DNA of 64,000 nt from Pseudomonadota bacterium (GCA_021821045.1 JAKACW010000024.1:1-64000), one strand, 5' to 3'. Positions 19,032 through 29,665 are shown, counted from the first letter of the stretch. The notes: generated by a model not told the origin, from the letters alone. Numbers and translations are program-made.

Positions 19032-19436
19032 TTAGGTGTTCATGCGGGACTTGGAGTTGCTCTGGTCGTAGGGAAATCTCACGTGACCGTACCGTATGAC
19101 GAGCACGGCGAAGGCGATGAACAGAATGCCGCCCGCCACGGCGAGAATTCGCCACTCGTTCATATCTTTGATGTCCAGGATAAGATAGCGGGCCAAGGCC
19201 ACGATCGCGATGTACATCGGCAGTCGCACCGGCAGGGTATGGGATTCGAGATAAATCGCCACCATGGCCATGACTTCGAGGTAGATGAACAGCAGCAACA
19301 GATCGGCGAGGGTTACGTGCTGTTCGGTGATCATGCGCACGACTTCCTGTAGGCCGGCGATCACCGTGGCGATCGCGATCACAAGAAGTCCGGCGTACTC
19401 GACGCCGCGCAGCATGTAGCGTGTGGATTTATTCAT
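19032..19436 (-). CDS. PsiE-like (phosphate-starvation-inducible family) membrane protein
   Basis: Four hydrophobic helices, YLEVMAMVAIYLESHTLPVRLPMYIAIVALARYLI; start overlaps the upstream stop by 8 nt. Confidence 0.8.
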   Translation of the reverse strand: MNKSTRYMLRGVEYAGLLVIAIATVIAGLQEVVRMITEQHVTLADLLLLFIYLEVMAMVAIYLESHTLPVRLPMYIAIVALARYLILDIKDMNEWRILAVAGGILFIAFAVLVIRYGHVRFPYDQSNSKSRMNT

Positions 19437-21849
19437 CGTTGCCCTTTCCTTGCCGCGCAAATGATAGCGAAATTCGCGCCAGCAGGGAAAGGAATGCCAA
19501 GCCGAGGATGCCCCACGCGGCCCCGCCGCCGTCACCACCCCCGCTTGCGGCCGGGGCGGATGGGGTCGCGGGTCCGTTGGAGTTGGCAAGGATCTTTACG
19601 TTGAGCGCGTTCACCGCGCCGAGTTGAGCGCCGCCGCGGGGCGCGAGCAGGTGCACCACGAAAGCCTCGTCCGGTTCAGTCAGGTCATCGTTGTTGATCT
19701 CAACAATGATGGTCTTCGGCGCATTCTCGCCGGCGGCCCAGGAAAGGGTGCCGCGTCGCGCCGTGGCCGTGTAATCGCCTTCCGCGGCAACAGCGCTGTC
19801 ATCGGTGATCAAATAGTCGACGCTGACCGCGCCGGCGGTACCGCCGCCCGCGCGGGCAACGTCGATATTCAAGGCCCCGAAGCCTTCGATGACGTCCAAA
19901 GATGTCGCGGCGAACTGCAGCGCTCCGAAGGTCGTATCTGCGCCGTCGCTATCTACCGCGCCCGCGTCGCACTCAGCGCTGGTTCTGGCCAATAAGCGCT
20001 GGTCCGTAAAAGCGCAATCGGCCGCAGGGATCTTGTTGCGCGCCGGGCTGTCGACGGTGGGCATCGCCGTTGCCGTAAATCCGCCGTTATCGCCCAACGC
20101 GCCGAGCAATGGATCGGCAATGAGATCGCTCTCCAGTTTCTGCGCGAGGCAGCTTGCGTCGCTGATGACATTGTTGCCGTCGCTGGTAACGGCACCCGCG
20201 CAATTGGCGGCGTCGCCGGCTTCGGCAATGATGCTGTTCTTGACGCGAACCTCGCCGCCGGGAAGGGCATGGATGCTGGCCGCGCCTGCCGTGGAAAGGT
20301 TGCCGACCAAGTTCCCGGCCAAAGTGACATGATTGAGTGTGATCTTGTCGTCGGCGCTCCTTACGAAAATTGCGCCGTCGCCGCGCGCCGTGTTGCCGAC
20401 GATCGAAACGTTCTCGAGCGTAGCGCTGCCGGAGAGGGCACTGCCGCGGTAGGCGCGATTGTTGGTGATCACGCTGTGGCTAACCGTGACGGCGCCTTCG
20501 CTTGCAATGGCGCCGCCGAGGCCGCCGCTCAAGGGGTCGGACACAACGCCATTGCGGCCAACGACGTTGCCGCGGAAAATGGATTCCGCAATTGACAACG
20601 TCTGTCCTTCGGCGTTGTATATCGCCCCGCCCCAGCGCGAGGCGCCATTGTCATCGAAAACCGTTCGGTGAACGATGAGGGCGCCTTCTTCATTGGCGAT
20701 AGCGCCGCCGTCGATGTTGCACACGTAACATTCGCGTGCAGCATCATTTCCTGTAAGCGATGTTTCGATAACGTATACCACCGACGCGGCCGTGATGAAT
20801 ACGCCGGCCCCGCGGGCACCGGGTGCATCCACCGGTGCGTCGGGTGCATCGGTTTGCTCGTCGGGCAGCGGCCGTCGCTGGCCGTTGACCACATTGCCGT
20901 CGATGCGGCTGTTCGAGACCAGCAGCGTGGCGCTGAGCATGGCGCCGTCCTCACCGTGATCGCCGACATGCATGCCGCCGCCGTGGCGATCGGAGGTATT
21001 GTTGGCAATGTCCGAATCGTAAATGAACGCCGTCCCGTCGCCGAGGGCCACGCCCGCCCCAAAGACCGCGCGGGAGGATTCGATTGTCGAGGCGTCCATG
21101 GCGAAATAGCCGCTGCTGAAGATGGCGCCGCCGGCGCTGCGGTCGGCTTGATCGCGCAACAGAGGGCCGGCGATATTCCCCGTTAGCGTCGCGCGCACTA
21201 ATTCAAGACGGCCGCCCTCGTTGTAAATCGCGCCGCCGCGGGCATTGAGGCCATGGGCGGCGTTGTCGGTAAGAATCACATCTTCCAACCGCAAGTGTGC
21301 GTCGCTGTAAATTGCGCCGCCGGATTTGAGTTCGGCGTTCAACCGGCCCCGGGTCAAGGTCAGCTTGCGCAAGGTCACGGCCGTTTGTTTTTCGGCGTCC
21401 CAAATCACGTCGAAAATGCGATCGCCCAACATGCCGTCGATGATCGTTGTCGCGGCGTCATCGCCCTCGATGGCGACTGACTCGAGAAGATCCAAGTCGC
21501 CGCTGGCCGCTTGGTCTTCGTCGGGCGTGGTCAGGGAGAGGGCGTAAGTGCCGGCGGGAAGGTGGATGACGTCGGTCCCGGCCATGGCATTGGCTTCTTG
21601 TACGGCGGCGCGCAGCGTGCACGCGCCCGCCTCGGTTGCGCACAGGCCATCGCCCGGGGTTGCGTCGACGGCATCGTCGAAACTGTCCACGGTCCACTCG
21701 GAGGAGCCAATGGGCGATTCGGCGGAACTTGGTTGGGCAATCGCAGCCAATGCGCAAAAAGCCGTTGTTAGCACGACTCTCGGCCCGATGCCTTGGCGCA
21801 TAGCAAACCAGCTCCCGTCACGGCAACCCATCGTCTCATCTCGTTTCAT
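19429..21849 (-). CDS. CSLREA-type right-handed parallel beta-helix protein with Calx-beta module and GlyGly-CTERM-like tail
   Basis: TVDSFDDAVDATPGDGLCATEAGACTLRAAVQEANA; repetitive beta-helix (SGGAIYSDAHL, GGAIYNEGG); Calx-beta-like GAVSVDYLITDDSA...DLTEPDEAFVVHL; C-terminal GGGDGGGAAWGILGLAFLSLLARISLSFARQ. Confidence 0.85.
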   Translation of the reverse strand: MKRDETMGCRDGSWFAMRQGIGPRVVLTTAFCALAAIAQPSSAESPIGSSEWTVDSFDDAVDATPGDGLCATEAGACTLRAAVQEANAMAGTDVIHLPAGTYALSLTTPDEDQAASGDLDLLESVAIEGDDAATTIIDGMLGDRIFDVIWDAEKQTAVTLRKLTLTRGRLNAELKSGGAIYSDAHLRLEDVILTDNAAHGLNARGGAIYNEGGRLELVRATLTGNIAGPLLRDQADRSAGGAIFSSGYFAMDASTIESSRAVFGAGVALGDGTAFIYDSDIANNTSDRHGGGMHVGDHGEDGAMLSATLLVSNSRIDGNVVNGQRRPLPDEQTDAPDAPVDAPGARGAGVFITAASVVYVIETSLTGNDAARECYVCNIDGGAIANEEGALIVHRTVFDDNGASRWGGAIYNAEGQTLSIAESIFRGNVVGRNGVVSDPLSGGLGGAIASEGAVTVSHSVITNNRAYRGSALSGSATLENVSIVGNTARGDGAIFVRSADDKITLNHVTLAGNLVGNLSTAGAASIHALPGGEVRVKNSIIAEAGDAANCAGAVTSDGNNVISDASCLAQKLESDLIADPLLGALGDNGGFTATAMPTVDSPARNKIPAADCAFTDQRLLARTSAECDAGAVDSDGADTTFGALQFAATSLDVIEGFGALNIDVARAGGGTAGAVSVDYLITDDSAVAAEGDYTATARRGTLSWAAGENAPKTIIVEINNDDLTEPDEAFVVHLLAPRGGAQLGAVNALNVKILANSNGPATPSAPAASGGGDGGGAAWGILGLAFLSLLARISLSFARQGKGNDE

Positions 21850-22097
21850 ATTTCAGAATCCCCATCCGTCGGCTCGTCGCCGCTTATTTCCTCAATGTGC
21901 GAGCGCTAATTTTCTTGCCCGCGCCCCATTCGTGGCTATAGCCGTTTCCCCCTACGTCGAGCGACGGGCGGCGGGCGCGGATGGCATGGGCGGTGCGGAC
22001 GTTCCGTTCCTGAACCCACACTCATCCACTGGATTCCTTTACCAATTTTGCGGGCGCGCCGTTATTGAATTGACGAGCTTACAAGGACTTTCGCTTC

Positions 22098-23726
22098 ATG
22101 GCAGAAACCGCCGCCGCGAAACCGCTGTTTAAGGCGAGTGACGATGGCACGACTTTGCGCATTACCCTGCGACCGGGAGATGCGCCCATCCCGCAAGACG
22201 TGGCGGCCATCAAGGCCCTGGCCAAGGAGGCAGGCTTTGGCGCGTTTCAGTTGTTCGACGATGCTGCGATTAAGCTTTCCGCTGCGCAAGCATCGCTTAC
22301 CAAAGAAACGACGCTGGACGTCGGTACGCGTCGCGACGGCATCGTCCAGATCAAAGTTTCCAAAGACGAGATGGAAGTCACCGCCGTGGTACTCCCTCCC
22401 AAGGGCGGCGATCCGGTGACGCGGGAAGAGATTCGCGCCGCACTGCGTGCTCACAACGTGGTTACCGGCATCATGCTCGATGTCATCGATAAAGCAGTGA
22501 AAGAGCCCAAAGGTGAGCCGCTTATCGTGGCGCGCGGCACGCAACCCGTTCCCGGTGAGGATGCGCGCCTTGAAAGCCGCATTCGCAAGGTCGATGGCGC
22601 GCGTCCCCGCATTCGCGACGATGGACGGGCCGACATGCGTGAACTGGATCAGTTTGTCTCGGTAAAGGCCGGCGACTTGTTGATGGTGATTGTCCCTCCG
22701 ACGACGGGTAAAGCAGGCGTCAATGTGCGCGGCCAAGTGATTCCCGCCAAAGGGGGCAAGGACAAAGACTTTCCGCCGGATTTGCCGGGAACCAAGATCG
22801 ATCCGAAAAATCCCAAGCGCTTGCTGGCCGCCGTGGCGGGGCGGCCGGTTATAACTCCGGAAGGCATTTACGTCGACCCCAACCTCGAGATCAAGAAAGT
22901 CGACGTGTCCACCGGCAATATTCGCTTCGAGGGCGACATTTCCATTAGCGGCGACATAAGCGCGGGGTCGAAGGTGATCGCCACCGGCGGTGTCGAAATC
23001 GGCGGCACCGTCGAGGCGGCCGTGATTGAAAGCGGCGGCGACATTGCCATTCGCTACGGCGTTATGGGACGCAGCGAGCCCAGGGACGCAGCGGGCAAGT
23101 TGACACCAGGCGCGGCGGTGCTAAAGAGCGGCGGGAACGTGACGGCGCGGTTTCTTTCCAATGTGGTGGTCGATGCGCCTGGCGACGTGACCGTCGAGGA
23201 CACCGCCACACACAGCGAAATCACGGCGCAAGGCGCGGTCGTGATCGGCAGCGATTCCGCCAAGAAGGGCCAAGCCATCGGTGGACGGATCTACGGCAAG
23301 AACGGCGTGCAAGCGTCGGTGCTGGGCTCTCCCGCCGCGGTTAAGACTCGGGTCGAAGTCGGGGTGTCGCCCGACACGGTTGCCAAGTACGAAACCGTGC
23401 TAAAGGCCCTCGCCGAAAAGACCGAAGAGCTCAACAAACTCAATCTGGTGGAAGAGCAGATCAAAGGCAATGCACGCCCCGATTTGAAGGAAAAGCTGGC
23501 TCGTACCCGTGACAAAGTTCAAAAGGAGGCGACGCAGATCAGCGACGAACTCAATGCGCTAAAGCACGAAATCGACCAGCATGCTGCCGTCGAAATCGTT
23601 GTGACGAAGCGTATCTACCCGAATGTCACAGTGTGCTGCAACGGTCAGGAAGTTACCGTCACTGATGAACGGGGTCCGGGCAGTTTCGCCATCCATGACA
23701 ACGCGCTGACCTATCAGCCCCGATAA
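22098..23726 (+). CDS. FapA family (DUF342-like) protein
   Basis: Pattern GNIRFEGDISISGDISAGSKVIATGGVEIGGTVEAAVIESGGDI typical of the FapA/DUF342 beta-helix; C-terminal coiled coil. Confidence 0.85.
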   Translation: MAETAAAKPLFKASDDGTTLRITLRPGDAPIPQDVAAIKALAKEAGFGAFQLFDDAAIKLSAAQASLTKETTLDVGTRRDGIVQIKVSKDEMEVTAVVLPPKGGDPVTREEIRAALRAHNVVTGIMLDVIDKAVKEPKGEPLIVARGTQPVPGEDARLESRIRKVDGARPRIRDDGRADMRELDQFVSVKAGDLLMVIVPPTTGKAGVNVRGQVIPAKGGKDKDFPPDLPGTKIDPKNPKRLLAAVAGRPVITPEGIYVDPNLEIKKVDVSTGNIRFEGDISISGDISAGSKVIATGGVEIGGTVEAAVIESGGDIAIRYGVMGRSEPRDAAGKLTPGAAVLKSGGNVTARFLSNVVVDAPGDVTVEDTATHSEITAQGAVVIGSDSAKKGQAIGGRIYGKNGVQASVLGSPAAVKTRVEVGVSPDTVAKYETVLKALAEKTEELNKLNLVEEQIKGNARPDLKEKLARTRDKVQKEATQISDELNALKHEIDQHAAVEIVVTKRIYPNVTVCCNGQEVTVTDERGPGSFAIHDNALTYQPR

Positions 23727-23837
23727 TTTAAATCGGCCGCAGCGCATCCCGCCGCAACCGGCACACAAGCCGTTATAATGCTTTCCGCCCACGGCAATCT
23801 CGGTAGCCGTGGCTCACGTGCGGCGGCTTGCCGTGCA

Positions 23838-24029
23838 ATGGAGCAATCTATGGGTGAAGTGATCAAGTTTCCCAAAGTGTCCGAGCGATTCAAGGGTCGT
23901 ACTTTGTGTCGCAGCGGCTTTCACAAGTGGGAGATCGTCCAAGAAAAACAGTTCGACGTAAAGCGGGGGCGGCTCGTCACCTTGATGCGCTGCAAGCGCT
24001 GCGGCGCCGAAAAGACCGAGGCGGTCTAG
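23838..24029 (+). CDS. Small zinc-ribbon-like protein
   Basis: CRSGFHKW...MRCKRCGAEKTEAV with two Cys pairs; preceded by TATAAT at 23774 (start 23838 or 23850). Confidence 0.6.
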   Translation: MEQSMGEVIKFPKVSERFKGRTLCRSGFHKWEIVQEKQFDVKRGRLVTLMRCKRCGAEKTEAV

Positions 24030-24033
24030 CCCT

Positions 24034-24450
24034 CTAACCCAATGCCTCCTGGTAAGACAGACGCAAGAACTGCGCTAACACCTGCCTGTGTTTCGTCTGA
24101 AGGTTGATAAACTCCAAGCCAACGATGGCGCCGCGGTGCTGTGTTAGCGGGTTGACCGATGCAACTCGGCATTGCGCGGCGAATTCCTCCGTGCCGTTGG
24201 GGGTGGGTAGTTCGGTGGCGATGTGCAGATCTCGAGTGGGATCGATCGGAGCCGAATCGTCCAGGCGCAAAATCGCGGCTCCGCCAAGGGACAGGTCAAG
24301 CAGCAAGCCGGCGGTATGCGAATGAGACGCGTGGGAAAACGTCAGCTCTCGGCGTAGTGAAACCCGTGGCGTCAGTCGGCGATTGATTGCAGTCACGGCA
24401 GCGATTTTCCCTTTTGAGATACAATTCGCCCGGGTGTTTTCGCCGTTCAT
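24034..24450 (-). CDS. PilZ domain protein
   Basis: RRLTPRVSLRRE and LLLDLSLGGAAI PilZ motifs; convergent to the zinc-ribbon ORF. Confidence 0.82.
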   Translation of the reverse strand: MNGENTRANCISKGKIAAVTAINRRLTPRVSLRRELTFSHASHSHTAGLLLDLSLGGAAILRLDDSAPIDPTRDLHIATELPTPNGTEEFAAQCRVASVNPLTQHRGAIVGLEFINLQTKHRQVLAQFLRLSYQEALG

Positions 24451-24491
24451 TATTCATCAATCCCGGGTCAAGTGCAAAATCAAATCCTGCT

Positions 24492-27400
24492 ATGACGATA
24501 TTCGACACAATCGGGCCAGCGCTCCAAAGACATTTGGCGTCCCGTTTCGCGGTCTTGGTGGGCGTGGTCCTGCTTGTGCTGGGACTAGCCAATAGCGGGC
24601 TGTCGCCGAGCGTTATCGCCGCGGCCGGTGCCGCTGAAATCGACGCCGGAGCGGCCAATAGCGCAGTCAAGCAGACAATCCAGGCGCGAATCGCCGAGCT
24701 GGAAACAAGTGACCAGCCGGATGCGGCAAAAGATGAGTTGGCCAAGTTACGCCAAGCGTTGGACTTTGTGAAACAAGCCGCGTCGTCCGAAGAGGCGGCT
24801 GCGCGCTTTTCCCGTCAAGCGGACAACGCACCGGCAGTGGTCAGAGAGCTGGAGTCCGAAGTGGCCGCGCCGATCGAGGAGCCGGACATGTCCGCGCTTG
24901 TCGCATTGCCGCTTGATCAGTTGACGCCAAAGCTCGAGGAGGCACGGACCCAACTCGAGGCGGAGCGCACGATACGGGCCGGCGCGGAAGAAGACTCACG
25001 ATATCGCAACGAGCGGCGCCAGCAAATTCCCATTGAGGTGGCTCAAATACGGGAACGCTTGGCGTTGCTGAAATCGTTGGACACCCAGCCACCCAAAGGT
25101 GAAGCCGGTGACGAAGCAGAGGCTACGCGCCTGGTTCGCGACGCGGAACGGGCGTTCCTCGAAGCGCGCACCAAGGAGCTTGATCAAGAAGTGCACAGCT
25201 ACGATGTTCTGCGGGACCTGCTGCGACTGCGCAAGCAATTGGCTGAGAAACGCGTTCTGCAGGCGGAACGGCACTTCACGGCGCTGGAATCCGTCGTCTC
25301 GGCGCAGCGGGCCCAGCTTGCCGAGGGATCCCGTCGATTGGCGGAAGAGCAGCGGCGCAAAGCCGCCGATGCCCATCCGGTGGTGCAGCGGGTCGCCGAG
25401 GAAAACGAATCGATGGCCACCGCGCTCGCCGATTCTACGGAACGTAGCAAGACGTTGTCGACAGAGAAAAAGAACGTGGACGATCGGCTGCAGCGGCTGC
25501 GCAAGTCGTTCGAGGGCGCCAAGGACAAAGTCGAACGGGTGGGGCTTACCGATGCGATTGGCATTCATCTGCGCAATCAACGGCTGCAATTGCCCGACGA
25601 GCGAGGGTACGCCCGCGACCTTAAAGCGCGGGCCCAGGAACTCAACGCCGTTCAGCTGCGCCGGATCGAGCTTGAGGACACCTTGCTCGATTTGGTCGAC
25701 GTGGATGCGCAAGTCCAACGCCGCCTGACGGAGATCCGATTTGACAGCGCGGATGAGCGTGCTCAGATCGAAAAATCCGTGAAAGAGCTTCTGAGCAAGC
25801 AGAAAAGCGAGTACGCGCCCGCCCTGGCGAGAGCATTGGATATTTACTTCGACGAGATTCTCGTGCCCTTGCACGAGAGCGAACGCCAACTGCTCGAGAC
25901 GGCGCGGCAGTACCGCGAATTCATCGACGAACGTGTGCTGTGGGTGCAGAGTGCCCGCGCTGTGAACCTGGGCGACTTCGTGTCGATGTGGGACTCGATG
26001 CATTTCTTGTTGGTCAATCCGGCGTGGATCAACTTGGCGTGGGGGCTGCTGGGGGATGTCCTCGAAGAGCCCGTGCCATGGCTGTTGTTCGTTGGGATCG
26101 TGGCGGCCCATGTTTCCCAGCGCAAGCGAATAAGAGAAGCGATCCATGCTGCGGGTGAGCGTGCCAAGAGAAAATTCAAGGCACGCCTGCTCGATACGTT
26201 TGTCGCGGCGGCTTGCTCGGTCCTGGCTATGCTGGCGATTCCGCTGATCTTTGCGTTTTTGGCATGGCGGATCGGGCTCGTGGCCGATACGGCCATCGGC
26301 GCCGCGGTCGCCGATGCGCTTGAGAGACTGGCCATTTGGTGCCTGATGCCTTTGTTCTTGCAGCAACTGGTACGGGTCAATGGCATCGCAGAAAGCCATT
26401 TTCGCTGGTCGGAACACGTGGTTCGGCTGCTGCGCCGGCAAATGCGGTGGTATGTGCCAGTGGGCATGACCTTGTATGCTTTGAGCGCATTGACCTTCGA
26501 GCAGCCACTTGCCGCATTGCGGGATTCTTTCGGCCGCCTGACGTTCATGGGGCTCATGGGGTGCACGTTCATTCTCGCCTATCGCCTGTTTCATCCCACC
26601 GACGGTCTATTCAAAAATCTGCTTGCCGAGGAGCGCGGCGGTTGGCTGAATAAACTGCGCTATGTGTGGTATCCGCTGTTGCTCGCAATACCATTGGGCA
26701 TGATCGGCGCGGTTGCGGCAGGCTATTTTTATACCGCCATAAATTTACAGCAGCAGGTGTTCGGTACCGCGGCGTTTGTCTTGGTGGCCGTTTTTTGCCG
26801 CGAGTTCGCGCTGCGGTGGCTCGAATTGGAGCAACGGCGTATGGCTCTCGATCAGGCCCGGCGCCGCTTCGCTGCGATGACCAAGGCCCGCGAGGAGGGC
26901 GCCGGCGATACCTCCCAGGCGGAGTTGCCCGTTCCGGAGGCTGAAATCAACGTGGCGGCCGTCAGCGCCCAAACCCAGAGACTGGTTAATTTCATGGTGT
27001 CGTTCGCCGTGATGGTCGGCGCGGTGTTGATCTGGAAAGATGTTTTGCCGGCCCTCGGCTTTCTCGGCAACATCGAACTGTGGTCTCACACCATGGCGGT
27101 GGCCGCGGACACGGCGGGGAAAGCGGTTGCCCAGCTCGTTCCCGTTACCTTGGGAGACCTGTTGCTGGCGCTCATCTTCCTGATCGTCGCGGTGTTGGTC
27201 AGTCACAATATCCCGGGGCTGCTTGAGATCTTGATTTTGCAGCATCTGCCCATTACGCCGGGCGCCCGTTATGCGGTGACTACGGTGGTTCGTTACGCGC
27301 TCATGACTATTGGCGTGTTGATGGCGTTCGGGGCCATCGGTATAGGCTGGTCAAAAGTGCAGTGGCTCGCCGCCGCGATCACCGTCGGCCTCGGCTTTGG

Positions 27401-27956
27401 CCTGCAGGAAATTTTCGCCAATTTTGTCTCCGGATTGATCATTCTTTTCGAACGCCCCATACGGGTGGGCGACGCGGTGACCGTTGGGGGTGTGAGCGGT
27501 AAAGTGACGCAGATCCGCATGCGCGCGACGACGATCACGGACTGGGATCGCAAAGAAGTGATTATTCCCAACAAGACCTTTGTCACCGGTGACGTAACCA
27601 ATTGGTCCCTGTCCGACACGATATTGCGGGTCACGATTCGGGTTGGTGTGGCGTATGGATCCGACACGAATCTAGCCGCCCGATTGCTTGTGGAGACGGC
27701 GAAGAAACATCCCACTGTGCTGGTTGATCCGCCGCCCACCGCGTACTTCATCGCCTTCGGAGACAACACGCTGGGCCTTGAATTACGTGTGTTTGTGCCG
27801 ACGCCGGATGATTCGTTCCCCGTTCGTCACGATCTGTTGACCGCCATCGACAAGGCCTTCAAGGAGGCGGGTATCGAAATCGCGTTTCCCCAGCGCGATT
27901 TGCACATTCGGTCGGTCGATGAGGCCGTATTGCGGCGGCTCCAGCCCGGCGTTTGA
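24492..27956 (+). CDS. MscK/KefA-type mechanosensitive ion channel
   Basis: Long coiled-coil periplasmic region, many TMs, MscS core GFGLQEIFANFVSGLIILFERPIRVGDAVTVGGVSGKVTQIRMRATTI. Confidence 0.93.
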   Translation: MTIFDTIGPALQRHLASRFAVLVGVVLLVLGLANSGLSPSVIAAAGAAEIDAGAANSAVKQTIQARIAELETSDQPDAAKDELAKLRQALDFVKQAASSEEAAARFSRQADNAPAVVRELESEVAAPIEEPDMSALVALPLDQLTPKLEEARTQLEAERTIRAGAEEDSRYRNERRQQIPIEVAQIRERLALLKSLDTQPPKGEAGDEAEATRLVRDAERAFLEARTKELDQEVHSYDVLRDLLRLRKQLAEKRVLQAERHFTALESVVSAQRAQLAEGSRRLAEEQRRKAADAHPVVQRVAEENESMATALADSTERSKTLSTEKKNVDDRLQRLRKSFEGAKDKVERVGLTDAIGIHLRNQRLQLPDERGYARDLKARAQELNAVQLRRIELEDTLLDLVDVDAQVQRRLTEIRFDSADERAQIEKSVKELLSKQKSEYAPALARALDIYFDEILVPLHESERQLLETARQYREFIDERVLWVQSARAVNLGDFVSMWDSMHFLLVNPAWINLAWGLLGDVLEEPVPWLLFVGIVAAHVSQRKRIREAIHAAGERAKRKFKARLLDTFVAAACSVLAMLAIPLIFAFLAWRIGLVADTAIGAAVADALERLAIWCLMPLFLQQLVRVNGIAESHFRWSEHVVRLLRRQMRWYVPVGMTLYALSALTFEQPLAALRDSFGRLTFMGLMGCTFILAYRLFHPTDGLFKNLLAEERGGWLNKLRYVWYPLLLAIPLGMIGAVAAGYFYTAINLQQQVFGTAAFVLVAVFCREFALRWLELEQRRMALDQARRRFAAMTKAREEGAGDTSQAELPVPEAEINVAAVSAQTQRLVNFMVSFAVMVGAVLIWKDVLPALGFLGNIELWSHTMAVAADTAGKAVAQLVPVTLGDLLLALIFLIVAVLVSHNIPGLLEILILQHLPITPGARYAVTTVVRYALMTIGVLMAFGAIGIGWSKVQWLAAAITVGLGFGLQEIFANFVSGLIILFERPIRVGDAVTVGGVSGKVTQIRMRATTITDWDRKEVIIPNKTFVTGDVTNWSLSDTILRVTIRVGVAYGSDTNLAARLLVETAKKHPTVLVDPPPTAYFIAFGDNTLGLELRVFVPTPDDSFPVRHDLLTAIDKAFKEAGIEIAFPQRDLHIRSVDEAVLRRLQPGV

Positions 27957-28098
27957 TTGTTACTAAAATGCGGTGGTTTTGTGGTGTGCGATTGCGCTTG
28001 GTGCAATTGCCCGGAATGTACGCAATGACGAGGGTTCGATATATTATCCGCCTTCACAATTTGATCCGGTTTCCCCCCACACGAGTGCGCTACATCAG

Positions 28099-28407
28099 AT
28101 GAGTTTTTCTATCGTCGTCGATCGTCAGGTCGATCAAACCGTCGTTTTGCTGCACGGCCGATTCAACCATGAGACTCATGTGGAGTTCAAGGAGTTGGTG
28201 CGCTCACTCAAGGAAGAGGGGCTGGTTGGCGTGAGCGTGGATTTGAGTGCCGTCAAGGAAATGGACAGCTCGGGGTTGGGGTTGCTGCTGCTGTTACGCG
28301 ACGCGTTGGGCGGAAAGCGCGCGCAGATTAGGATCAGGGGCGCCAGCGGCGCGATTCGACGCATCCTGGAGGTCGCCAACTTCCAACGCTTCTTCCTTAT
28401 CGAATAG
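28099..28407 (+). CDS. STAS domain protein (anti-anti-sigma family)
   Basis: VDLSAVKEMDSSGLGLLLLLRDAL motif. Confidence 0.88.
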   Translation: MSFSIVVDRQVDQTVVLLHGRFNHETHVEFKELVRSLKEEGLVGVSVDLSAVKEMDSSGLGLLLLLRDALGGKRAQIRIRGASGAIRRILEVANFQRFFLIE

Positions 28408-28489
28408 AGCCTGCCGCTGCGTCTCTGCTTTTTCCCCGGTCAAGTGTTACTCTTTGCTCTCTTTCCAATGTCCAGATGAGATATCCGTT

Positions 28490-29665
28490 TTGCATGTTTT
28501 AGATCACGAACCGGCTTTCGAATTCATTGACTCCGCCGAAGGTTTGAGCGGGTTCTTCGCCGGTTTTCCGGCTAACGGCTGGGTGGCCGTCGACACCGAG
28601 TTCTACCGGCGCGACACCTACTTTCCCACCTTGTGTCTCGTTCAAGTCTACGACGGACGCAAGCTCGGATTGATCGATACGTTGGCGGTAGGTCGGGCGG
28701 AGCCGCTGCAAGCGATGTTCGCCGACACGGAGATTGTTAAGGTCTTTCATGCCCCGGAGCAGGACTGCGAGGCACTGTCCCGCACCTACGGGGCGATCCC
28801 GGTTTCAATTTTCGATACCCAATTGGCGGCGTCGATGCTCGGTCAGCCTTTGACAAGCGGCTATGGTCAATTGGTGGAGACGTTTCTGGGCGTCAAGCTG
28901 GGAAAGGCCCACACCCGAACCGATTGGCGCCAGCGCCCGCTGGGCGATTCCCAATTGCGATATGCCGCGGAAGATGTGCTTTACCTCGGCGAACTGTACA
29001 GCCTCTTCAAAACAAAACTGGAGCAAGCCGAAAAACTGCGCTGGTTTGAAGCCGAGAGCGCCGAGCGGGGCTGCGGCGTTGCCGAACTCACGCCCGAAGA
29101 TTTGGCGGCGAAGATCAACGTCGGGCCGGTTAAACACGTCAACCCCGAGAGCCTGCAGGTGCTGGCGGTATGGCGCGAATCGCTGGCGCAGCGGCTGGAT
29201 GTGCCGCGCCGCTGGGTGATCGATGATGAAACGCTGGCGCGTTGGTCGACCAAGCTGCCGGACAAGCAAAAGCTTGTTCACATGCTCACGGGCGTGCCGG
29301 AGGAACTTGCGCGCGACGCGGCGAACGATCTGATCGAGCGAATGGCCGCTGTGCCGGGACGCAGTGTCGAGTTGGGCCGGCCAGCGAGTGCGGAGGGCGA
29401 AGGCAGGCTGTTGTTCGACCTCGTGCGCAATGTCGTCAACATTCGCAGTCAGGCGGTCGAAATCAATCCTACTTTGCTGGCGACACGCGCTGAATTGGAA
29501 AAGTTGATCGAGGGCCGTCCGGAATCGCCCTTGCTGCGCGGATGGCGATATGAAGTGATCGGTCGTGAGCTAGAGGAATTGTTGGCGGGTAATCGGGCAA
29601 TAAAATACAACGCCGCGACGCGCAAGCTCGAAAGTGTGCTGTTGCGAGAACCTGGCGGTGACTGA
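28490..29665 (+). CDS. rnd: Ribonuclease D
   Basis: VAVDTEFYRRDTYFPTLCLVQV, FHAPEQDCEAL and RYAAEDVLYLGELY exonuclease motifs plus HRDC-like C-terminus; start codon uncertain (TTG 28490 possible). Confidence 0.9.
   Translation: MHVLDHEPAFEFIDSAEGLSGFFAGFPANGWVAVDTEFYRRDTYFPTLCLVQVYDGRKLGLIDTLAVGRAEPLQAMFADTEIVKVFHAPEQDCEALSRTYGAIPVSIFDTQLAASMLGQPLTSGYGQLVETFLGVKLGKAHTRTDWRQRPLGDSQLRYAAEDVLYLGELYSLFKTKLEQAEKLRWFEAESAERGCGVAELTPEDLAAKINVGPVKHVNPESLQVLAVWRESLAQRLDVPRRWVIDDETLARWSTKLPDKQKLVHMLTGVPEELARDAANDLIERMAAVPGRSVELGRPASAEGEGRLLFDLVRNVVNIRSQAVEINPTLLATRAELEKLIEGRPESPLLRGWRYEVIGRELEELLAGNRAIKYNAATRKLESVLLREPGGD

Noticed and set aside
22142-22158. TGGCACGACTTTGC near the start of the FapA-like gene as a sigma-54 promoter
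   Set aside because: GG-GC spacing is one base short and the element lies within the coding region
24996-26594. 532-aa minus-strand ORF antisense to the MscK-like channel
   Set aside because: Low-complexity, Gln/Arg/His-rich composition typical of a shadow frame in high-GC DNA; the plus-strand protein has clear MscS motifs
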